The translations under genes were made by a program, and so were the position numbers. DNA of 64,000 nucleotides from contig NZ_PVZN01000012.1 of NCBI RefSeq assembly GCF_003024385.1, positions 98,065 to 162,064 of the forward strand. Reading direction: 5' to 3'. Under the pieces are notes generated by a model. That model was not told the origin of the DNA. It ran no database searches and worked only from the letters and a program-made list of their open reading frames with translations. Shown here one piece after another: positions 32,925-42,893 of this stretch. This stretch comes from Pseudomonas sp. BBP2017. Lineage in GTDB: Bacteria > Pseudomonadota > Gammaproteobacteria > Pseudomonadales > Pseudomonadaceae. The first letter of the stretch is position 1, and every line of letters starts with the position of its first letter.

Positions 32925-34730
32925 ATGCCTGAATACAAAGCCCCCTTGCGTGATATTCGCTTCGTTCGTGACGAGCTGCTGGGTTACGAAGCGCATTATC
33001 AGAGCCTGCCGGCTTGCCAGGACGCCACTCCAGACATGGTGAATGCCATCCTCGAGGAAGGCGCCAAGTTTTGTGAACAGGTGCTGGCCCCGCTGAACCG
33101 TGTCGGTGACCTGGAAGGTTGCACCTGGAGCGAGTCGGGCGTTAAAACCCCAACCGGTTTCAAGGAAGCCTACAACCAGTTTGTCGAAGGCGGCTGGCCG
33201 AGCCTGGCCCATGACGTCGAGCACGGCGGTCAGGGTCTGCCTGAGTCGCTGGGCCTGGCGATCAGCGAAATGGTCGGTGAGTCGAACTGGTCGTGGGGTA
33301 TGTATCCTGGCCTGTCGCATGGTGCGATGAACACCATCTCCGAGCACGGTACCCCTGAGCAGCAAGAGACCTACCTGACCAAGCTGGTGTCCGGCGAGTG
33401 GACCGGCACCATGTGCCTGACCGAGCCACACTGCGGTACCGACCTGGGCATGCTGCGCACCAAGGCCGAACCTCAGGCTGATGGCTCCTACAAAGTGACC
33501 GGCACCAAGATCTTCATCTCGGCCGGCGAACACGACATGGCCGGCAACATCGTCCACATCGTTCTGGCGCGTCTGCCGGATGCACCGGCTGGTACCAAAG
33601 GTATCTCGCTGTTCATCGTGCCGAAGTTCCTGCCGACCGCCGAAGGCACTGTCGGTGAGCGCAACGCTGTGTCCTGTGGTTCCATCGAACACAAGATGGG
33701 CATCCACGGCAACGCCACCTGCGTGATGAACTTCGACGCTGCTACCGGCTACCTGATCGGCCCGGCCAACAAAGGCCTGAACTGCATGTTCACCTTTATG
33801 AACACCGCTCGACTGGGTACCGCGCTGCAAGGCCTGGCCCATGCTGAAGTGGCGTTCCAGGGCGGCCTGAAATACGCTCGCGACCGCCTGCAAATGCGCT
33901 CGCTGACTGGCCCGAAAGCGCCGGACAAAGCCGCTGACCCGATCATCGTTCACCCTGATGTACGTCGCATGCTGCTGACCATGAAAGCCTTCGCCGAAGG
34001 TAATCGTGCGATGGTTTACTTCACTGCCAAGCAGGTTGACATCGTCAAGTACAGCCAGGACGAAGAAGAGAAGAAGAAAGCCGACGCACTGCTGGCGTTC
34101 ATGACCCCGATCGCCAAGGCGTTCATGACCGAAGTCGGCTTCGAAGCAGCCAACCACGGTGTGCAGATCTATGGCGGCCACGGCTTCATCGCCGAGTGGG
34201 GCATGGAGCAGAACGTTCGCGACAGCCGTATCTCGATGCTGTACGAAGGCACCACTGGCATCCAGGCGCTGGACCTGCTCGGCCGTAAAGTGCTGATGAC
34301 CCAGGGCGAAGCGCTCAAGGGCTTCACCAAGATCGTGCACAAGTTCTGCCAAGGTAACGAAGGCAACGAAGCGATCAGCGAGTTCGTCGCGCCGCTGGCC
34401 CAGCTGAACAAAGAGTGGGGCGAGCTGACCATGAAGGTCGGTATGGCGGCGATGAAAGACCGCGAAGAAGTCGGTGCCGCCTCGGTGGACTACCTGATGT
34501 ACTCCGGTTACGCCTGCCTGGCTTACTTCTGGGCTGACATGGCGCGTCTGGCTGCCGAAAAGCTGGCTGCCGGCACTAGCGAAGAAGCCTTCTACACCGC
34601 CAAGCTGCAGACCGCGCGCTTCTACTTCCAGCGCATCCTGCCGCGTACCCGCACCCACGTTGCCACCATGCTGTCGGGCGCTAACAACCTGATGGACATG
34701 AACGAAGAGCACTTCGGTCTCTCGTACTGA
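32925..34730 (+). CDS. Acyl-CoA dehydrogenase (large form), probable PsrA target
   Basis: A 601-residue flavoprotein of fatty-acid beta-oxidation. The FAD/substrate blocks include [58 protein letters not shown], and [31 protein letters not shown] in the active-site region. An extra C-terminal segment of about 130 residues marks the long subfamily. The ATG at 32925 has AGAGG upstream; the longer frame from 32883 adds a leader without support. A paralogue lies at 36300. A PsrA-type operator at its promoter suggests induction by long-chain fatty acids. The chain-length preference cannot be read. Confidence 0.92.
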   Translation: MPEYKAPLRDIRFVRDELLGYEAHYQSLPACQDATPDMVNAILEEGAKFCEQVLAPLNRVGDLEGCTWSESGVKTPTGFKEAYNQFVEGGWPSLAHDVEHGGQGLPESLGLAISEMVGESNWSWGMYPGLSHGAMNTISEHGTPEQQETYLTKLVSGEWTGTMCLTEPHCGTDLGMLRTKAEPQADGSYKVTGTKIFISAGEHDMAGNIVHIVLARLPDAPAGTKGISLFIVPKFLPTAEGTVGERNAVSCGSIEHKMGIHGNATCVMNFDAATGYLIGPANKGLNCMFTFMNTARLGTALQGLAHAEVAFQGGLKYARDRLQMRSLTGPKAPDKAADPIIVHPDVRRMLLTMKAFAEGNRAMVYFTAKQVDIVKYSQDEEEKKKADALLAFMTPIAKAFMTEVGFEAANHGVQIYGGHGFIAEWGMEQNVRDSRISMLYEGTTGIQALDLLGRKVLMTQGEALKGFTKIVHKFCQGNEGNEAISEFVAPLAQLNKEWGELTMKVGMAAMKDREEVGAASVDYLMYSGYACLAYFWADMARLAAEKLAAGTSEEAFYTAKLQTARFYFQRILPRTRTHVATMLSGANNLMDMNEEHFGLSY

Positions 34731-34750
34731 GTTATCTGCAGTAACGGAAG

Positions 34751-34777
34751 AGCCTGCCCTTACCGGCAGGCTTTTTT
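34751..34777 (+). terminator. Rho-independent terminator after the first acyl-CoA dehydrogenase
   Basis: GCCTGCC and GGCAGGC (34752-34758 and 34765-34771) form a 7-bp stem with a 6-base loop, followed by six T residues. Confidence 0.9.
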
Positions 34778-34892
34778 GTCTGTGGTGTCCCGCTCCCACC
34801 GTTCCCGACCAAACGCATTCATTTATTCATGTGCGCTGCCGATACCTTAAAGGCACAATGCCATTATTGATCTGCCGGGTCGGAGATTACCC

Positions 34893-36176
34893 TTGTTTCG
34901 TTTATCCGCTGTACGTCCGAGCCACTTTCTGCCGTCAGTCTGTTTGCTGGTATCAGGGCTCGCCGCCGCTTATGTGAGAGACCTCAACGTCTTCTTCACG
35001 TCACTGTTCAATGTCTTGCCTACCTTGGTCCTGTTGCTGGGCGGCGCCTACTGCGCCGTGTATCGCCGACAGCGCGAACTGTTTCTGATGGTCACGGTGT
35101 ACATCGCCTATTTTCTGCTCGATACCCAGACCGATTTCTACCGTGACAATGGCCGGGTTCGCGAGGATGCGGCGGTGGTATTCCATCTTGTCTGTCTGCT
35201 GTTGCCGCTGATGTTCGCCTTGTACGCCGCCTGGCAGGAGCGCACGCATCTGTTCCAGGACATGGTCGCGCGATTTGCCGTATTGCTGGCGGTCGGTAGT
35301 GTCGCCCTGGGGCTGGAGCAAAGCTTCCCGCAAGCAGTGCTGAGCTGGTTGGCAGAAATTCGCTGGCCGTCGCTGCACGGGCAGTGGATGAGCCTTATCC
35401 AGCTGGCGTATCCGGTGTTCATCATCGCTTTCGTGCTGCTCGTGGTGCAGTACCTGCGTGAGCCCAGGCCTTTGCATGCCGCGCAGGTGATCGGTCTGAT
35501 CGGGATTTTCTGGATGCTGCCCAAGACCTTCATCCTGCCCTTCACTCTGAACATCATGTGCAGTCAGGTGATGCTGATGATCGCTGCGGCGGTTTCCCAC
35601 GAGGCCTATCAGATGGCTTTTCGTGACGAACTCACCGGCTTGCCCGGACGCCGGGCCCTCAACGAGCGCATGCAGCGCCTGGGGCGCAACTATGTGCTGG
35701 CGATGACCGATGTCGATCACTTCAAGAAATTCAACGACACCCATGGCCACGATGTCGGTGACCAGGTGCTGCGCCTGGTGGCTAGCAAGCTGTCCAAGGT
35801 AACCGGTGGCGGCCGGGCCTATCGCTACGGTGGTGAGGAGTTCGCACTGGTGTTCGCCGGTAAGAGCATCGAGGAGTGCATGCCGCACCTGGAAGCGGTG
35901 CGCGAGGTGATCGCCAACTACAACATCCAGTTGCGCAACCAGGACAACCGCCCCCAGGACGATCAACAGGGGCGCCAGCGCCGCGGAGCGTCTGCAGCGT
36001 CCAGTGTTTCCGTGACCATCAGTATCGGCGCCAGCGAACGCTTGATCGATCACCGCTCTCCCGACGAAGTGCTCAAGTCGGCGGACCAGGCGCTCTACAG
36101 CGCCAAGGGCGCGGGGCGTAACTGCGTCATGGCCTACGGTCATCAGGTTAAACGGGGCGCAGTGCGTACGGCGTGA
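34893..36176 (+). CDS. Membrane-bound diguanylate cyclase (GGEEF)
   Basis: A 427-residue protein with seven or so hydrophobic helices in the first 220 residues and a C-terminal GGDEF domain (FRDELTGLPGRRALNERM, DVDHFKKFNDTHGHDVGD, YRYGGEEFALVF). It should make cyclic di-GMP in the cytoplasm in response to a membrane signal. The active-site motif GGEEF is intact, but the residues five positions upstream do not form RxxD, so product inhibition through an I-site is unlikely. The start is TTG at 34893 with GGAG eight bases upstream; no early in-frame ATG exists. The insert between the GGEEF region and SIGAS is long and rich in Q, R and D. Confidence 0.88.
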   Translation: MFRLSAVRPSHFLPSVCLLVSGLAAAYVRDLNVFFTSLFNVLPTLVLLLGGAYCAVYRRQRELFLMVTVYIAYFLLDTQTDFYRDNGRVREDAAVVFHLVCLLLPLMFALYAAWQERTHLFQDMVARFAVLLAVGSVALGLEQSFPQAVLSWLAEIRWPSLHGQWMSLIQLAYPVFIIAFVLLVVQYLREPRPLHAAQVIGLIGIFWMLPKTFILPFTLNIMCSQVMLMIAAAVSHEAYQMAFRDELTGLPGRRALNERMQRLGRNYVLAMTDVDHFKKFNDTHGHDVGDQVLRLVASKLSKVTGGGRAYRYGGEEFALVFAGKSIEECMPHLEAVREVIANYNIQLRNQDNRPQDDQQGRQRRGASAASSVSVTISIGASERLIDHRSPDEVLKSADQALYSAKGAGRNCVMAYGHQVKRGAVRTA

Positions 36177-36299
36177 CTGTAAATGACTGATTGGTCATAA
36201 GATGGCCCTATGTCTCGCAAAAGTTGTTCGGTTACACTGCCTGCATAACAGTGAAGCGGTCCTGCAGGACCGTCCCCGACTCAAGTGTGAGAGGTTGCC

Positions 36300-38078
36300 A
36301 TGGCTGACTATAAAGCGCCCCTGCGCGATATGCGCTTCGTCCTCAATGAAGTCTTCGAAGTTTCCAAGCTCTGGGCTCAATTGCCAGGCCTGGCCGAAGC
36401 TGTCGATGAAGAGACCGCGCTGGCGGTGCTGGAGGAGGCCGGCAAGGTCACAGGCAAAAGCATCGCGCCGCTGAGCCGTAGCGGTGACGAAGAAGGCTGC
36501 CATTGGGATAACGGTGCGGTGCGCACCCCGGCCGGTTTCATCGAGGCCTACACGACTTATGCTGAAGGTGGCTGGGTCGGCGTCGGTGGTGATCCTGCCT
36601 ACGGCGGCATGGGCATGCCCAAGGTGATCTCAGCCCAGGTCGAGGAAATGGTCAACTCGTCGAGCCTGGCGTTCGGTCTTTATCCGATGCTGACCGCTGG
36701 TGCCTGTCTGTCGATCAACGCCCACGCCAGCGACGAGCTCAAGGAAAAGTACCTGCCGAACATGTACGCCGGTGTCTGGGCCGGCTCCATGTGCCTGACC
36801 GAGCCGCACGCGGGGACCGACCTGGGCATCATCCGCACCAAGGCCGACCCTCAGGCTGACGGCAGCTACAAAGTCAGTGGCACCAAGATTTTCATCACCG
36901 GTGGTGAGCACGACCTGACCGAGAACATCATCCACCTGGTGCTGGCCAAGCTGCCGGATGCGCCTGCCGGGCCGAAGGGCATTTCCCTATTCCTGGTGCC
37001 CAAGTTCATGGTTAACGCTGATGGCAGCCTGGGTGCGCGCAACCCGGCCAACTGCGGCTCGATCGAACACAAGATGGGTATCCAGGCCTCGGCCACCTGC
37101 GTGATGAACTTCGACGAAGCCGTGGGTTATCTGGTCGGCGAGCCGAACAAGGGCCTGGCGGCGATGTTCACCATGATGAACTACGAGCGTCTGGGCGTGG
37201 GTATCCAGGGTCTGGCGTCGGCGGAGCGTTCCTACCAGAATGCCATCGAGTACGCCCGTGATCGTCTGCAGAGCCGTGCACCTACTGGCCCGCAAGCCAA
37301 GGACAAGGTCGCTGACCCGATCATCGTGCACCCCGACGTACGGCGCATGCTGTTGACCATGAAGGCCTTGAACGAGGGCGGTCGCGCCTTCTCTACCTAC
37401 GTCGCCATGCAGCTGGACACCGCCAAGTTCAGCGAAGAGGCAACCACCCGTAAACGCGCCGAAGATCTCGTTGCCTTGCTCACTCCGGTATCCAAGGCTT
37501 TCCTCACCGACCTCGGCCTGGAGTCTGCGGTGCATGGCCAGCAAGTGTTCGGTGGCCATGGCTACATTCGTGAGTGGGGCCAGGAGCAACTGGTGCGCGA
37601 TGTGCGCATCACCCAGATCTACGAAGGCACCAACGGTATTCAGGCGCTGGACCTGATGGGCCGCAAGGTAGTGGGCAGCGGCGGTGCGCTGTACAAGCTG
37701 TTCGCCGACGAGATCCGCCATTTCACCGGCACTGCCGACAGTGAGCTGGGCGAGTTCGTCAAACCGCTGAACGCTGCCCTGGATAACCTTGACGACCTGA
37801 CCGCCTGGGTACTGGATCGGGCCAAGAATAATCCGAACGAGATTGGCGCTGCCTCGGTGGAGTATCTGCAGGTATTCGGCTACACCGCCTATGCCTACAT
37901 GTGGGCGCTTATGGCGCGTACGGCGTTGGCAAAGCAAGGTGAAGACGATTTCTATGCCAGCAAACTCGGCACCGCTCGCTTCTACTTCGCCCGTTTGCTG
38001 CCGCGTATCCACTCACTCAGCGCTTCAGTGAAAGCCGGTAGCGAGTCGCTGTACCTGCTGGATGCGGCGCAGTTCTGA
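36300..38078 (+). CDS. Acyl-CoA dehydrogenase (large form), second paralogue
   Basis: A 592-residue homologue of the enzyme at 32925 with the same blocks: MADYKAPLRDMRFVLNE start, [51 protein letters not shown] and QVFGGHGYIREWGQEQLVRD. The two proteins match along their length, pointing to an old tandem duplication. No PsrA-type repeat is visible in the 123 bases upstream, so the two copies may be regulated differently. GAGAGG precedes the ATG. Confidence 0.92.
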   Translation: MADYKAPLRDMRFVLNEVFEVSKLWAQLPGLAEAVDEETALAVLEEAGKVTGKSIAPLSRSGDEEGCHWDNGAVRTPAGFIEAYTTYAEGGWVGVGGDPAYGGMGMPKVISAQVEEMVNSSSLAFGLYPMLTAGACLSINAHASDELKEKYLPNMYAGVWAGSMCLTEPHAGTDLGIIRTKADPQADGSYKVSGTKIFITGGEHDLTENIIHLVLAKLPDAPAGPKGISLFLVPKFMVNADGSLGARNPANCGSIEHKMGIQASATCVMNFDEAVGYLVGEPNKGLAAMFTMMNYERLGVGIQGLASAERSYQNAIEYARDRLQSRAPTGPQAKDKVADPIIVHPDVRRMLLTMKALNEGGRAFSTYVAMQLDTAKFSEEATTRKRAEDLVALLTPVSKAFLTDLGLESAVHGQQVFGGHGYIREWGQEQLVRDVRITQIYEGTNGIQALDLMGRKVVGSGGALYKLFADEIRHFTGTADSELGEFVKPLNAALDNLDDLTAWVLDRAKNNPNEIGAASVEYLQVFGYTAYAYMWALMARTALAKQGEDDFYASKLGTARFYFARLLPRIHSLSASVKAGSESLYLLDAAQF

Positions 38079-38086
38079 CAATAATG

Positions 38087-38114
38087 CGTCGTGTAAGCAA
38101 TGTCTTACACGACG
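38087..38114 (+). terminator. Hairpin downstream of the second acyl-CoA dehydrogenase
   Basis: CGTCGTGTAAG and CTTACACGACG form a perfect 11-bp stem with a 6-base loop, nine bases after the stop. There is no immediate T-run, so it may stabilise the mRNA end rather than terminate. Confidence 0.45.
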
Positions 38115-38262
38115 TGGTGACTTTTCGCCTCTATCGAAAGATTGGATCCACAGTTAATCTTCTCACATGGACGTAGCGCAGGAAGCGCAAAGTACAGAAC
38201 ACGGATACGTAGGATTCCTGCCAGGGTGGCGGGGCGAAATGGATGTCAGGGAAACAGTCTGC

Positions 38263-38290
38263 AAAGCCCCGCTTCGGCGGGGTTTTCTTT
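38263..38290. terminator. Bidirectional terminator between acyl-CoA dehydrogenase and lysR
   Basis: CCCCGC-TTCG-GCGGGG (38267-38282) is a GC stem with a TTCG tetraloop, flanked by AAA on the left and TTTTCTTTT on the right. It can end transcripts from the left and, more weakly, from the lysR gene. Confidence 0.85.
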
Positions 38291-38306
38291 TGCCTGAAGA
38301 AAAGTT

Positions 38307-39230
38307 TCAGCCCAGCACATCCAGCGGCGACACCCCGATCTGCCTTGGGTCGGCTTCCTCTTCCAGCAGTGTGCGCAGCAGCTCGACCGACGCTTGCTGG
38401 CGCTGTGCATCGCGAAACACCAGGCCGATCTTCAGCGGCACCCGTGGTTCGCTCAGCGGTTTCCACAGCAGCTCCTGATCATCCTCGACCACTTCCTTGG
38501 CGCGGCCCGGCAGCACGGTGGCCAGCGAGGTGTGGCTGAGACTGTCGAGGATCCCGCCCATATTGTTCATTTCTGCCTGCACCTGTGGCCGCCGTCCTAG
38601 GTTGGCTAGCTGCGTTTGCCAGATCTGTCGCACCTGGAACTCTTCGCCGAGCAGCAGCATCGGCAGCTCCGCAGCCTGTTTGAGCGAGACTTTCTTGAAT
38701 TCCCGCAGCGGGTGAGTGTTGGGGATTACAAGTTGCAGTTCATCTTCGTACAGCAGCAGGCCGTGCAGACCTGGCTGGCGTGGAGGCAGGTAGCTGATGC
38801 CGATGTCCAGGCTGCCATTGAGCAGACGTCGTTCGATCTCCAGGCCCGACAACTCGTAGATCTGCACTACCAGGTGCGGCTGGGCCTTACGTACCCGGTC
38901 GAGCAGTTGCGGGATGAGGCTTGGACGTACGGTTTGCAGGACACCAATGGCCAGGGTCCGCAGAGATTGGCCTTTGAAGTTGCGCAGGGCCTCTCGGGCG
39001 CGTTGCAAACCGTCGAGCAGGGGCAGGGCATGGTTGTACAAGGTGTGTGCGGCGAGGGTTGGCAACAGGCGCTTGTTGCCTCGCTCGAACAGGCTGACAT
39101 CCAGGCTGTGTTCGAGCTGGCGGATCTGTTGCGAAAGCGCCGGTTGTGACAACGACAGGCGCTCGGCGGCCCGGCCCACATGGCCTTCTTCGTAGACCGC
39201 GACGAAATAACGCAGCTGGCGAAAATCCAT
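38307..39230 (-). CDS. LysR-family transcriptional regulator
   Basis: A 307-residue LysR regulator with the N-terminal winged helix (MDFRQLRYFVAVYEEGHVGRAAERLSLSQPALSQQIRQLE) and a periplasmic-binding-protein-like effector domain. It is divergent from the class III aminotransferase gene, its likely target. A T-N11-A palindrome (39229-39243) overlaps its own start codon, consistent with autoregulation. The inducer is unknown. Confidence 0.92.
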   Translation of the reverse strand: MDFRQLRYFVAVYEEGHVGRAAERLSLSQPALSQQIRQLEHSLDVSLFERGNKRLLPTLAAHTLYNHALPLLDGLQRAREALRNFKGQSLRTLAIGVLQTVRPSLIPQLLDRVRKAQPHLVVQIYELSGLEIERRLLNGSLDIGISYLPPRQPGLHGLLLYEDELQLVIPNTHPLREFKKVSLKQAAELPMLLLGEEFQVRQIWQTQLANLGRRPQVQAEMNNMGGILDSLSHTSLATVLPGRAKEVVEDDQELLWKPLSEPRVPLKIGLVFRDAQRQQASVELLRTLLEEEADPRQIGVSPLDVLG

Positions 39231-39243
39231 AAGAAATACTTAT
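39229..39243. promoter_or_regulatory. Candidate LysR box
   Basis: ATAAG-AAATA-CTTAT is a perfect inverted repeat with the T-N11-A core of LysR binding sites. It covers the lysR start codon and lies in the divergent spacer to the aminotransferase gene. Confidence 0.5.
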
Positions 39244-39388
39244 CAAAAATACTCGAAAAACCAAATGGCTGTTAACCGGCAATACGCCTAGTCTACCCAA
39301 TATTCACAAGGCTTGCAGGGCCAAAAGGTGCGATGAACACTGTGTATCTTGATGTTGTTTACATAGGATTGTCAAAAGGGTTGAAAGC

Positions 39389-40669
39389 ATGAATCTGTTC
39401 AGTTTTCGCCGCCCGACGCCGATTGTGGCCGAGCGCAAGCCTGTGTCGGTTGCTGCCGCGGCCGCTGAAGCACTGCCTCGCGATTGCCTGATGTCCGCCA
39501 CTGAGCGTGCTTCGCAAGTCTTCGTTCGCGGTCAGGGCTCGTGGCTGTGGGACAGCGAAGGTCACGCCTATCTCGACTTCACTCAGGGCTGCGCGGTCAA
39601 CAGCCTCGGGCATAGCCCAAGCGTGCTGGTCAAGGCGCTGGGCAGCCAGGCCCAGGCGCTGATCAATCCGGGCGCCGGTTTTCATAACCGTGGTTTGCTG
39701 AAGTTGGTCAACCTTCTCTGCCAGAGCACCGGCAGTGACCAGGCTTATCTGCTCAATAGTGGAGCCGAGGCCTGCGAAGGGGCGATCAAACTGGCGCGCA
39801 AGTGGGGGCAGCTGCATCGTAACGGCGCCTATCACATCATCACCGCCAGTCAGAGCTGCCATGGACGCAGTCTGGGGGCGTTGTCGGCGTCCGATCCGTC
39901 GCCTTGCAATCGTTGCGAGCCAGGCCTGCCAGGCTTCAGCAAAGTGCCGTTCAACGACCTGGAGGCGCTGCACGCCGCTGTCGATTCGCGCACTGTGGCG
40001 ATCATGCTCGAACCTATTCAGGGTGAAGCCGGAGTGATTCCGGCGACTGCCGCTTACCTCAAGGGCGTTGAGCGTCTGTGCCGTGAGCTGGGCATCCTGC
40101 TGATTCTTGATGAAGTGCAGACAGGTGTCGGCCGCTGCGGCGCCCTGCTTGCCGAGCAAACCTACGACGTACGCGCCGACATCATTAGCTTGGGCAAGGG
40201 CCTGGGCGGCGGTGTACCGCTGGCTGCGTTGCTGGCCCGTGGCAGCGCCTGCTGTGCCGAAGCCGGTGAGCTTGAAGGCAGCCACCACGGCAATGCGCTG
40301 ATGAGCGCCGCGGGTCTGGCGGTGCTGGAAACCGTGCTGGAGCCGGGCTTCTTTGAGCACGTTCAGGAGTCCGGAAAGCACCTGCGCGATGGCCTGAGCC
40401 GCCTGGCTGGCCGTTACGGCCAGAGCGAGGTCCGTGGCCAGGGCCTGCTCTGGGCCCTGCAACTGAGCGAAGACAACGCCGCCGAATTGGTCACGGCCGC
40501 CCTCCATGAAGGCCTGTTGCTCAATGCGCCACAGCCGGATGTGCTGCGCCTGTCGCCGGCGTTGACGGTGAGCAAGGGCAACATCGATGAAATGCTCTTG
40601 CGCCTGGCCCGGGCCTTTGCCCGAGTGCATTCAGCACAACAGCACCAGCGGCGGGAAGCCACGGCCTGA
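39389..40669 (+). CDS. Class III aminotransferase (acetylornithine aminotransferase-like)
   Basis: A 426-residue PLP enzyme. It has YLDFTQGCAVNSLGHSP, the AYLLNSGAEACEGAIKLARK block, the aspartate in LLILDEVQTGVGRCG, and the PLP lysine in IISLGKGLGGGVPLAALL. It belongs to the ArgD/GabT group; the C-rich spots (SDPSPCNRCEPG, SACCAEAG) are unusual for ArgD. The exact amino donor is uncertain. It is divergent from the LysR gene and ends at a strong terminator. Confidence 0.88.
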   Translation: MNLFSFRRPTPIVAERKPVSVAAAAAEALPRDCLMSATERASQVFVRGQGSWLWDSEGHAYLDFTQGCAVNSLGHSPSVLVKALGSQAQALINPGAGFHNRGLLKLVNLLCQSTGSDQAYLLNSGAEACEGAIKLARKWGQLHRNGAYHIITASQSCHGRSLGALSASDPSPCNRCEPGLPGFSKVPFNDLEALHAAVDSRTVAIMLEPIQGEAGVIPATAAYLKGVERLCRELGILLILDEVQTGVGRCGALLAEQTYDVRADIISLGKGLGGGVPLAALLARGSACCAEAGELEGSHHGNALMSAAGLAVLETVLEPGFFEHVQESGKHLRDGLSRLAGRYGQSEVRGQGLLWALQLSEDNAAELVTAALHEGLLLNAPQPDVLRLSPALTVSKGNIDEMLLRLARAFARVHSAQQHQRREATA

Positions 40670-40718
40670 TCGCCCGCGAATCCACGAATTATCCGAACCG
40701 TCTAGCGTTCCTGCGCAT

Positions 40719-40757
40719 CGCCCCGGGCCTGTAGTTTTTGGCCTGGGGCGTTTTTTT
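40719..40757 (+). terminator. Rho-independent terminator of the aminotransferase gene
   Basis: CGCCCC-G-GGCC pairs with GGCC-T-GGGGCG (40719-40729 and 40740-40750) to give an 11-bp stem with one wobble and a 10-base loop, followed by seven T residues. Confidence 0.92.
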
Positions 40758-40831
40758 ATCTGTGGATTGCCGGTTGAACCCTGGCACGGCGCTACAGTCA
40801 GTTCTAGTACATCACTGAAGGGAGCTGCGCC

Positions 40832-40990
40832 ATGGACTTTATCCGCATCATCATCGCCATACTTCTGCCGCCGCTTGGCGTTTTCCTGCAGGTCGGCTTC
40901 GGCGGCGCCTTCTGGCTCAACATTCTGTTGACCTTGCTGGGGTACATTCCGGGGATCGTGCATGCGGTGTATATCATCGCCAAACGCTGA
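40832..40990 (+). CDS. Pmp3/UPF0057 family small membrane protein
   Basis: A 52-residue protein with two hydrophobic helices: MDFIRIIIAILLPPLGVFLQ, a short GFGG turn with FW, and a second helix ending VYIIAKR. The PPLGVFLQ and GYIPGIVHAVYII motifs mark the Pmp3/YqaE family, small membrane proteins linked to membrane potential and stress. AAGGGAG precedes the ATG by seven bases. It ends four bases before a REP pair. Confidence 0.9.
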   Translation: MDFIRIIIAILLPPLGVFLQVGFGGAFWLNILLTLLGYIPGIVHAVYIIAKR

Positions 40991-40993
40991 GTC

Positions 40994-41048
40994 ATCGCGG
41001 GGCAAGCCCGCAGGGTTATACCGCTGCTGTGCGGGCTTGCCCCGCGAT
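40994..41048. repeat. REP pair (BIME)
   Basis: A forward REP core (40994-41011) and its exact inverse (41031-41048) have 18-bp arms around a 19-base spacer. They lie between the converging stops of the Pmp3 gene and the PQQ-cluster peptidase. Confidence 0.9.
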
Positions 41049-41054
41049 AGCGAT

Positions 41055-42893
41055 CTAAATACCTTCCAGCACCCGGCGATAAAAACGCCACTCTTCTTCC
41101 AGCGCATGAGCCAGGTTGGCCGCCGTGCGAAAGCCGTGACGCTCCGATGGGTAGAAATACCCTTCGGCACGGATACCGTTGGCCTTGAGCGCTGCCAGCA
41201 TCGAGCGGGTTTGTTCAGGCACCACCACCGCATCCAGCTCGCCCTGAAAGAAAATTACCGGGACCTTGATGTTCCCGGCATGCAGCAACGGCGTGCGCTG
41301 CCGGTAGCGCTCGGCATCTTTGAGCGGATCCCCGATCAGCCAGTCCAGGTAGTCACCTTCGAACTTGTGCGTGGCCCGGGCCAGCGCCTGAGGATCACTG
41401 ACGCCATACAGGCTGGCGCCAGCGCGGAAGACATCGTGAAAGGCCAGGGCGCATAGGGTGGTAAAGCCGCCGGCACTACCGCCGCGGATAAAGGCCTGGG
41501 TCGGGTCGATCAGATGACGAGCGGCCAGATGCTCGACCACTGCGCAGGCATCTTCGACATCGATTTCACCCCAGCGCAGGTGCAGGGCCTGGCGATACGC
41601 CCGGCCGTAGCCACTGCTGCCGCGGTAATTGAGGTCAGCCACGGCGAAGCCCCGCTGGGTCCAGTACTGGATACGCGGGTCGAGCGCCGGATAGCAGGCC
41701 GAGGTCGGCCCGCCATGGACGAAAACGATCAGCGCCGGTGGCTGGTTGCCGTTGATGGCCGGGTAGAAGAAACCGTGGGCGATGCCATCGCCGCTGGGGT
41801 AGCACAAGGATTGCGGGTGGCTGATACGTTCGGTAGGCAAGGGCGACGCGCCTCCAGCCAGGACCTTGACGCGATGATCCTTACGGTCGATGGCGATGAC
41901 TGCCGGTGGACTGGTGGGCGACGCAGCGATGGCGTAGAGATGATGCTGATCCAGGTCCAGGCAGCGTAAACGGCTGTAGGCGGTTTCCACCGGCTGCTGC
42001 GAGCCATCGGCATGACATAGGCCGAGACGACTGAAGCCGTCCTCAAGCCAGGTGGCCAGGTAGTGATTTTCGCCCAACGGCAGCCAGGTACAGGCGCCCA
42101 GTTGCCAAGGGGCTGCAGCGTGATCGGCGTTTGCGGCGGGGAGCGCATTCCAGCCCTGGGCCGTTTCCCCCCACGGTTGCCAGAAACCGTTGAGATCAGA
42201 GAGACAGTACAGGCGGCCACGGTCATCGAAGCGTGGTTGTTGCAGGGATTGCGCCGGGCCCTGGTCGCCGGCGATGCAGCGAGGTGCACCCCAGCGCCCG
42301 TCATTCATACGTTCGCAACACCGCAGGCGGGTAGCGGTCCAGGGCTGTTCGGGCCGGCTCCACTCGATCCATGCCAGGCGCGAGCCATCGGCGCTCAGGG
42401 TTGGCGCGGCATAGAAATCCGCACCTTCGGCGATTACCTCTCGCTGCTGCGCAGCGATTGCCACCAGGCGGTGTTCGACCTGGTCTGCGGTATGGGTTTC
42501 TTCCACAGCCAGGACTTGGCCTGCGGCCCAGCGCAGATCGCCGTAACGGCATTCGCCGAAGGTCAGCGGCTGCGGCGCGCCACCTGAGAGATTCTGGGTG
42601 TAAAGCTGCTGGTCAGACTCGTTGACGAACACCAGACCATTATCGCTCAGACAGAAGCTGCCACCGCCGTACTCGTAGACCCGGCTGCGCACGCTGAACC
42701 CGTCCGGGGTCAGGCAGTGGGCCTGGCCATGATGCCAGTGCCAGATCCGGCAGGCGCCGTCGTGCGGGCGAAACTCGTTCCAGAACAAGCCCCGCGGACT
42801 CGCCCGCAACTCAGCGAAGTCGGTGCCTGCGGCCACCGCCTGTTCGGCGCTGAAACGCTCAGCCGCGGGCAATGACATGGGCATTTCGCTCAT
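41055..42893 (-). CDS. pqqM: PQQ-cluster prolyl-oligopeptidase-family peptidase
   Basis: A 612-residue S9 peptidase. A beta-propeller of about 370 residues is followed by an alpha/beta hydrolase domain with the nucleophile elbow GGSAGGF, the acid in FQGELDAVV and the histidine in SERHGF. It overlaps the 3' end of pqqE by 35 bases, so it belongs to the PQQ operon. The gene at this place is named pqqH, pqqM or pqqG in different pseudomonads. A role in trimming the modified PqqA peptide has been suggested but is not shown by the sequence. Confidence 0.88.
   Translation of the reverse strand: MSEMPMSLPAAERFSAEQAVAAGTDFAELRASPRGLFWNEFRPHDGACRIWHWHHGQAHCLTPDGFSVRSRVYEYGGGSFCLSDNGLVFVNESDQQLYTQNLSGGAPQPLTFGECRYGDLRWAAGQVLAVEETHTADQVEHRLVAIAAQQREVIAEGADFYAAPTLSADGSRLAWIEWSRPEQPWTATRLRCCERMNDGRWGAPRCIAGDQGPAQSLQQPRFDDRGRLYCLSDLNGFWQPWGETAQGWNALPAANADHAAAPWQLGACTWLPLGENHYLATWLEDGFSRLGLCHADGSQQPVETAYSRLRCLDLDQHHLYAIAASPTSPPAVIAIDRKDHRVKVLAGGASPLPTERISHPQSLCYPSGDGIAHGFFYPAINGNQPPALIVFVHGGPTSACYPALDPRIQYWTQRGFAVADLNYRGSSGYGRAYRQALHLRWGEIDVEDACAVVEHLAARHLIDPTQAFIRGGSAGGFTTLCALAFHDVFRAGASLYGVSDPQALARATHKFEGDYLDWLIGDPLKDAERYRQRTPLLHAGNIKVPVIFFQGELDAVVVPEQTRSMLAALKANGIRAEGYFYPSERHGFRTAANLAHALEEEWRFYRRVLEGI

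Noticed and set aside
32706..34799. 697-codon open frame on the minus strand
   Set aside because: It is antisense to the acyl-CoA dehydrogenase, which has clear family motifs and a promoter.
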